NCBI GenBank assembly: GCA_046086225.1
Contig: JBJSXF010000157.1
Span: 1-13,573 of the forward strand
Length of the DNA stretch: 13,573 nt
From: JBJSXF01 sp046086225
GTDB lineage: Bacteria > Actinomycetota > Acidimicrobiia > IMCC26256 > PALSA-610
Direction of reading: 5' to 3'
This document shows positions 12,450 to 13,573 of this stretch, in pieces (position 1 is the stretch's first letter; the number at the start of each line of letters is the position of its first letter). Made by a program: the position numbers and the translations under genes. The notes below the pieces were generated by a model. That model was not told the origin of the DNA and did no database searches. It saw nothing but the letters and a program-made list of their open reading frames with translations.

Positions 12450-13550
12450 GTGGCCGTCGCCTGGTCCTCCCACCCCGATGCGGCGACGGCAACCGGCGAG
12501 GTGGCCGGAGCGATCATCGAGGCCCTCGACGGCTCGGCGCCGACGCTCCTGTGGGTCGCCGCGACCCCCGGCTATCTCCCGAGCTTCGCCGACATCGTCT
12601 CCGGGCTCCGGGCAGTGCTCCGCCCGGGCCTGACGATCGGCAGCACGGTGCGGGCGGTTCTCGGGCGGGGCTCGGTCGAGCCGTCGGCTCCGGTCGGTGC
12701 CCTCGCCGTCGGGGCATACACGACGTCCGGTGCCGATCTCACTCCCCGGCGGATCTCGACCGGATCGAACCCGCCGCCCGAACCGACCGAATGCCGGATT
12801 GCCTTCGCAGCCGACGGATCGACGCTCCCGGCCGGGTCCCCGACCGGAACCGTCGTGTTCGCCGCAGCAACGGGCCGCCGGGGCCGCCCGGGCCTCGTCG
12901 CCCTGGATGACGAGGTCTCGGCGGTCGGCGTCGTGGCGATCGACATCGGAGCGCTCGCCTCACCCCGGATCGACGTCGTGCCGGCTCTCGTCCCGCTCGG
13001 CCCCGAACTGACGGTCACGGACGCTCGGGGCCCGGCCCTCCGCGGGCTCGGAGGCCGGGCCCCGGCCGCACTCGTCGCGACGGCCCTCGGCCTCGAAGGC
13101 CCGGTCGGCCCCGACCTCACCGACCGCCTCCTCGTCGGAATCGTCGACGGGCCCGGACCGGAACCGGAGATCGGCGACCTGCAGACCCTCCGGGTGCTCG
13201 GCTCCGACCCGGCCTCGGGGACGTTCACCGTCGAGCGGGACATCGCGGTCGGGGACGGAGTCCGCCTGCTCCTGCATGATCCCGGCGCCGCACATCCGGC
13301 GATCGCCGCCACAACCTCGAGTACCGATCGGCACACGCTGCTGGCGGCCGGCCCGGATGTCGCCGTCGCCGGATCGGACGACCCGGTCTCCGCGATCACG
13401 GCCGCGGGCGCGGCGCCCGGCGTGATCGGTGCCCAGTACTCGGCACTCACCGTGTCCGTGAACGGGACGACGGCCCGGACCCGGCATGCGTTCGTGATGA
13501 GCAGCTTCGCGACAGACCGAGAAACCGGCCGTCCGGCCGGCGCCACGTAG
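12450..13550 (+). CDS. FIST-domain protein (FIST_N and FIST_C), stand-alone
   Basis: 366 aa from GTG at 12450, 9 nt after the preceding stop and with no SD. FIST domains are thought to sense small ligands, possibly amino acids, and are often attached to signalling modules. Here FIST_N covers about 1-175, with an opening strand and helix (AVAWSSHPDAATATGEVAGA, 2-21), TLLWVAATPGY (32-42) and the signature-like IGSTVRAVLGRGSVEP (63-78). FIST_C covers about 190-353: LLVGIVDG (227-234), TLRVLGSDPASGTFTV (246-261), then VGDGVRLLLHDPGAA (267-281) and a final VIGAQYSALTVSVNG...HAFVMSSF (325-353). The C-terminal part is shorter than usual, and the 'C.GRG' motif that often follows the ligand segment appears to be replaced (HTLLAAGPDV, 295-304); C115 is the only cysteine. 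No kinase, cyclase or methyl-accepting domain is attached. Cytosolic; partner unknown. Confidence 0.78.
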   Translation: MAVAWSSHPDAATATGEVAGAIIEALDGSAPTLLWVAATPGYLPSFADIVSGLRAVLRPGLTIGSTVRAVLGRGSVEPSAPVGALAVGAYTTSGADLTPRRISTGSNPPPEPTECRIAFAADGSTLPAGSPTGTVVFAAATGRRGRPGLVALDDEVSAVGVVAIDIGALASPRIDVVPALVPLGPELTVTDARGPALRGLGGRAPAALVATALGLEGPVGPDLTDRLLVGIVDGPGPEPEIGDLQTLRVLGSDPASGTFTVERDIAVGDGVRLLLHDPGAAHPAIAATTSSTDRHTLLAAGPDVAVAGSDDPVSAITAAGAAPGVIGAQYSALTVSVNGTTARTRHAFVMSSFATDRETGRPAGAT

Positions 13551-13553
13551 TCT
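13548..13553 (+). promoter_or_regulatory. Candidate -10 element (TAGTCT) for a gene beyond the right edge
   Basis: The TAG stop of the FIST gene continues as TAGTCT, a TANNNT hexamer in otherwise G+C-only surroundings. A purine-rich ribosome binding site follows at 13563. The arrangement parallels the nagA stop at 12038. Weak by itself, because the downstream gene is not in the window. Confidence 0.3.
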
Positions 13554-13562
13554 GCGGCCGGC

Positions 13563-13572
13563 GGAAGGGGAG
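13563..13572 (+). promoter_or_regulatory. Probable ribosome binding site for the next gene
   Basis: GGAAGGGGAG lies at the extreme right end, after the FIST stop codon. A purine run of this kind normally stands 5-10 nt before a start codon, so a plus-strand gene probably begins within a few bases of the window's end. Confidence 0.5.
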
Positions 13573-13573
13573 C

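Noticed and set aside
13525..13561. CGGCCGG-type inverted and direct repeats after the end of the FIST gene
   Set aside because: Could fold, but the motif is short, occurs inside coding sequence, and has no T-tract. Treated as composition, not as a terminator or repeat family.

Overview
The window is very G+C-rich bacterial chromosome with tightly packed genes. A Pup-proteasome ATPase (ARC/Mpa), a MarP-like membrane serine protease, a TrmI-type tRNA methyltransferase and a small single-cluster ferredoxin point to Actinomycetota. Leaderless genes and frequent GTG starts fit this. A deep lineage such as Acidimicrobiia is plausible, but that placement is inference. I see no RNA genes, insertion sequences, CRISPR arrays or prophage, and no gene-free stretch longer than about 180 bp.

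Layout. (1) 1-704 (-) is the 5' part of arc/mpa, running off the left edge. It is divergent from a ferredoxin gene (886-1122, +). (2) 4949-1135 (-) is a compact gene string read leftwards: a holin-like membrane protein, a DUF3618-like protein, a small membrane protein, a TtuB/MoaD-like sulfur carrier, a TtuA-like tRNA 2-thiolation enzyme, TrmI (tRNA m1A58 methyltransferase) and a MarP-like CvpA-protease. Many junctions are 4-bp start/stop overlaps. (3) 8740-5046 (-) holds an AMP-forming acyl-CoA synthetase followed, with a 4-bp overlap, by a single-chain ADP-forming acyl-CoA synthetase with the ATP-grasp half first. (4) 8779-13550 (+) holds a GH84 O-GlcNAcase-like hydrolase, a family 2 glycosyltransferase, NagA (GlcNAc-6-phosphate deacetylase), an unrecognised 129-residue protein and a FIST-domain protein. 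A further gene probably begins just past the right edge.

How the genes fit together. The sulfur carrier, TtuA and TrmI form a coherent set for modifying the tRNA T-loop: s2T54 is made by TtuA with TtuB, and m1A58 by TrmI. In Thermus, m1A58 promotes thiolation at position 54. The carrier is odd because two residues follow the usual terminal Gly-Gly, so it would need trimming. GH84 plus NagA indicate cytosolic handling of GlcNAc-containing material. Region 3 activates an unidentified carboxylic acid to its CoA thioester.

Regulation. Several genes have a TAG(G/C)(G/C)T hexamer 6-9 nt before the start codon and no ribosome binding site, the arrangement expected of leaderless promoters. The 38-bp gap between the divergent acyl-CoA synthetase and GH84 genes carries one such element in each direction. 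In two places the TAG stop of one gene is also the start of a -10-like hexamer for the next.
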